Shown here one piece after another: positions 57,453 through 58,662 of a stretch of DNA of 58,662 nucleotides (its first letter is position 1; every line of letters begins with the position of its first letter). Both the position numbers and the translations under genes were made by a program. The stretch comes from an uncultured Eubacteriales bacterium. GTDB taxonomy: Bacteria > Bacillota > Clostridia > Christensenellales > Aristaeellaceae. The stretch is taken from NCBI GenBank assembly GCA_902761755.1, contig CACWLP010000014.1, positions 1 to 58,662 on the forward strand. The letters are read 5' to 3'. Below the pieces are notes generated by a model. That model was not told the DNA's origin and did no database searches. It saw only the letters and a list, made by a program, of their open reading frames with translations.

Positions 57453-58205
57453 TTATGCTACCCGGCACAGCCGGGGGTTTGTCCAGTGGGTCAGGATCCG
57501 CTCATGCTCTGCGGCGGAATACGTGGGGATCCGGTACAGATCCAGGTTCGCGCCGTGCCTCCAGTAGCAAAGGGCTTTTCCGGTCCGGATCGGATCGGGG
57601 AAGCATTCCGCACCGGCCTGGGCGATGATGTTCCGGCTGTCCTGGGCGGTTGCGGTCCGCAGCGCTACCCGGTCGGCAAAGTTGCATTTGAGCGTGGTCG
57701 GGATGACGGTTGCGACGGTGGTTTGTGTAGCCGCAAGGACCGAGATTCCCGCTGCCCTGCCCGTCTGGAGGATGCGTTGAAGCAAGGGCAAGCATGCTTT
57801 CCGGGTGGCGGAAACGGTCATCAGATCGGCAAGTTCGTCAATCACGACATACAGGTGAGGCCCGGTCCAGCTTTTCTCCCGACGCTGGTTCATCGTGGAC
57901 AACCTAGCTTCCATGATCCGGACGGTGTGGCAAAGCGCGTCAACGATGCTGCGATGGTCGTTTGCGTACCGGACGCAGTGCGGAACGCTCTGATATTCGC
58001 TGAGTTCAACCATTTTCGGGTCGATCAGGATGAATTGAGCGGCCCACGGGCCGGAATAGAGCAACGTGTGGATGATGCCGTGGAGCAGCGTGGATTTCCC
58101 GCAGCCGGTCGCTCCGCCGATAAGAAGGTGGTTCCCGTCCGCCATCTGCCGGAATGCGTCGAAGTACTTTCCGGAAGGGGTCTGGTAAACGATTTGCTGC
58201 TGCAT
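57453..58205 (-). CDS. FtsK/HerA-type DNA translocase ATPase of a mobile element
   Basis: 250 residues. Walker A GGATGCGKSTLL (~30-41), ILIDPKMVELSEY, Walker B YVVIDELADLM, and the FtsK-like LATQTT..V..TLKCNFADRVALRTATAQDSR segment. It keeps the motor domain only: no membrane helices and no gamma domain. Small stand-alone proteins like this occur in integrative and conjugative elements and plasmids, where they move DNA or serve as coupling factors; the larger Tn916 Orf21 is a relative in function. AAAGGAGG precedes the ATG; 15 bases after the ArdC-like gene. Confidence 0.85.
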   Translation of the reverse strand: MQQQIVYQTPSGKYFDAFRQMADGNHLLIGGATGCGKSTLLHGIIHTLLYSGPWAAQFILIDPKMVELSEYQSVPHCVRYANDHRSIVDALCHTVRIMEARLSTMNQRREKSWTGPHLYVVIDELADLMTVSATRKACLPLLQRILQTGRAAGISVLAATQTTVATVIPTTLKCNFADRVALRTATAQDSRNIIAQAGAECFPDPIRTGKALCYWRHGANLDLYRIPTYSAAEHERILTHWTNPRLCRVA

Positions 58206-58220
58206 TGCCTGATCCTCCTT

Positions 58221-58556
58221 TCACGCGATCCGCTCAACCTGGTGGGCGGCGAAGAAATGCGAGTACTTGAGGAAGCAGCGGCCTTGGCCTTCTTCCTGGG
58301 CTTCCTCCTCGGTCTGGTCCGGGTTCCTGCGGGTGGTGTACTTCCAGATTGAGAAGCTGTCCACAGCCTTTTCGCCCTTCCGGACGAAGTAGCCCAGGGC
58401 CTTCCAGGTGGCAAAGGTGTGGATCTGCTCCGGCTCCTGCATGATGATCGTGTTTCCTTCGCCGTCTACCGCTTCGAACGTGCGGCCCGTGGAACGGATC
58501 TTTCCGGCGCGCAAAAGGTACTGGCTGCGGTTGAAGATGATCGATGCGTTTGTCAT
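58221..58556 (-). CDS. ArdC N-terminal-like protein of a mobile element
   Basis: 111 residues. The segment QIHTFATWKALGYFVRKGEKAVDSFSIWKYT matches the ArdC N-terminal (single-stranded DNA-binding antirestriction) domain pattern, W-x-x-x-G-x-x-V-[RK]-K-G-E-K. The peptidase half of ArdC is absent. The role is likely DNA protection during transfer (inference). First gene of the visible minus-strand unit; AGGAGG before the ATG. The unit may continue upstream beyond the window edge. Confidence 0.7.
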   Translation of the reverse strand: MTNASIIFNRSQYLLRAGKIRSTGRTFEAVDGEGNTIIMQEPEQIHTFATWKALGYFVRKGEKAVDSFSIWKYTTRRNPDQTEEEAQEEGQGRCFLKYSHFFAAHQVERIA

Positions 58557-58662
58557 GATGGTGGCCTCCTACTACAATATATTTGGTTGGTATTTTTGAC
58601 AGCCAGTCAGAAGACTAACCATCTTGTTGCCAAAGCTGTTAGAATGGGGAAGCATCGGTCTG

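Overview
The window looks like chromosomal DNA of a high-GC, endospore-forming, anaerobic member of the Firmicutes, most probably a gut- or rumen-type clostridium. Order and family cannot be fixed from the sequence alone. The evidence is a sporulation gene set (a Gin/CsfB-like sigma-G inhibitor, SpoIIGA with pro-sigma-E, a BofA-like protein, a gerA-gerB-gerC receptor operon), strong AGGAGG ribosome binding sites, sigma-A promoters of TTGACA/TATAAT type, RqcH and a PTS permease. Many short secreted or membrane proteins are of kinds common in gut clostridia (DUF6273, DUF5711, bacterial SH3, BspA-type LRR). Because GC is high, very long open frames run antisense to real genes; they are left out.

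Layout. 1-6.4 kb: the end of an unknown gene, a duplicated membrane protein, TcdA, a secreted CE1-type esterase, a DUF6273 protein, a HigB/HigA-type toxin-antitoxin pair and tRNA-Thr(GGT). 6.6-10.6 kb: a MacB-type ABC transporter, BioY and an HdeD-like protein. 10.7-14 kb: gin(csfB), a HAD phosphatase-thymidylate kinase fusion, mnmA and a P-loop kinase. 14-20.7 kb, minus strand: an SH3-repeat protein, HemW, a DUF5711 protein and a SWIM-SNF2 helicase. 20.8-22.3 kb: spoIIGA-sigE. 22.3-29.2 kb, minus: a tandemly duplicated two-gene module (GT-C glycosyltransferase plus O-antigen-ligase-like protein), following purB.

30.8-32.3 kb: a polysaccharide deacetylase translationally coupled to a CofE-like protein. 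32.4-36.3 kb: a bofA-like gene facing a gerABC operon. 36.3-41 kb: an unknown protein, an XRE regulator with a membrane domain, a tail-anchored coiled-coil protein with a long-form Prs, and an MIF-SDR pair. 41.2-44.6 kb: kinase-like protein, formate/nitrite-type channel and RqcH in one operon. 44.8-48.5 kb, minus: a zinc-ribbon membrane protein followed by two secreted paralogs built of a repeated 'DHVH' unit. 48.7-52.5 kb: an LRR protein, then dxs-tlyA. 52.5-56.7 kb: two secreted NTF2-like paralogs divergent from a PTS EIIBC gene with a cre-like site.

56.9-58.7 kb: an AT-rich stretch and then a different gene style (small protein, FtsK/HerA-type ATPase, ArdC-N-like protein), read as the edge of an integrative element that continues off the window. 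No rRNA, CRISPR array, transposase or complete prophage was seen. The most unusual items are the HAD-Tmk fusion beside gin, the duplicated envelope-glycan module, the DHVH repeat proteins, the kinase-like protein lacking the usual catalytic aspartate, and the CofE-like/deacetylase pair.
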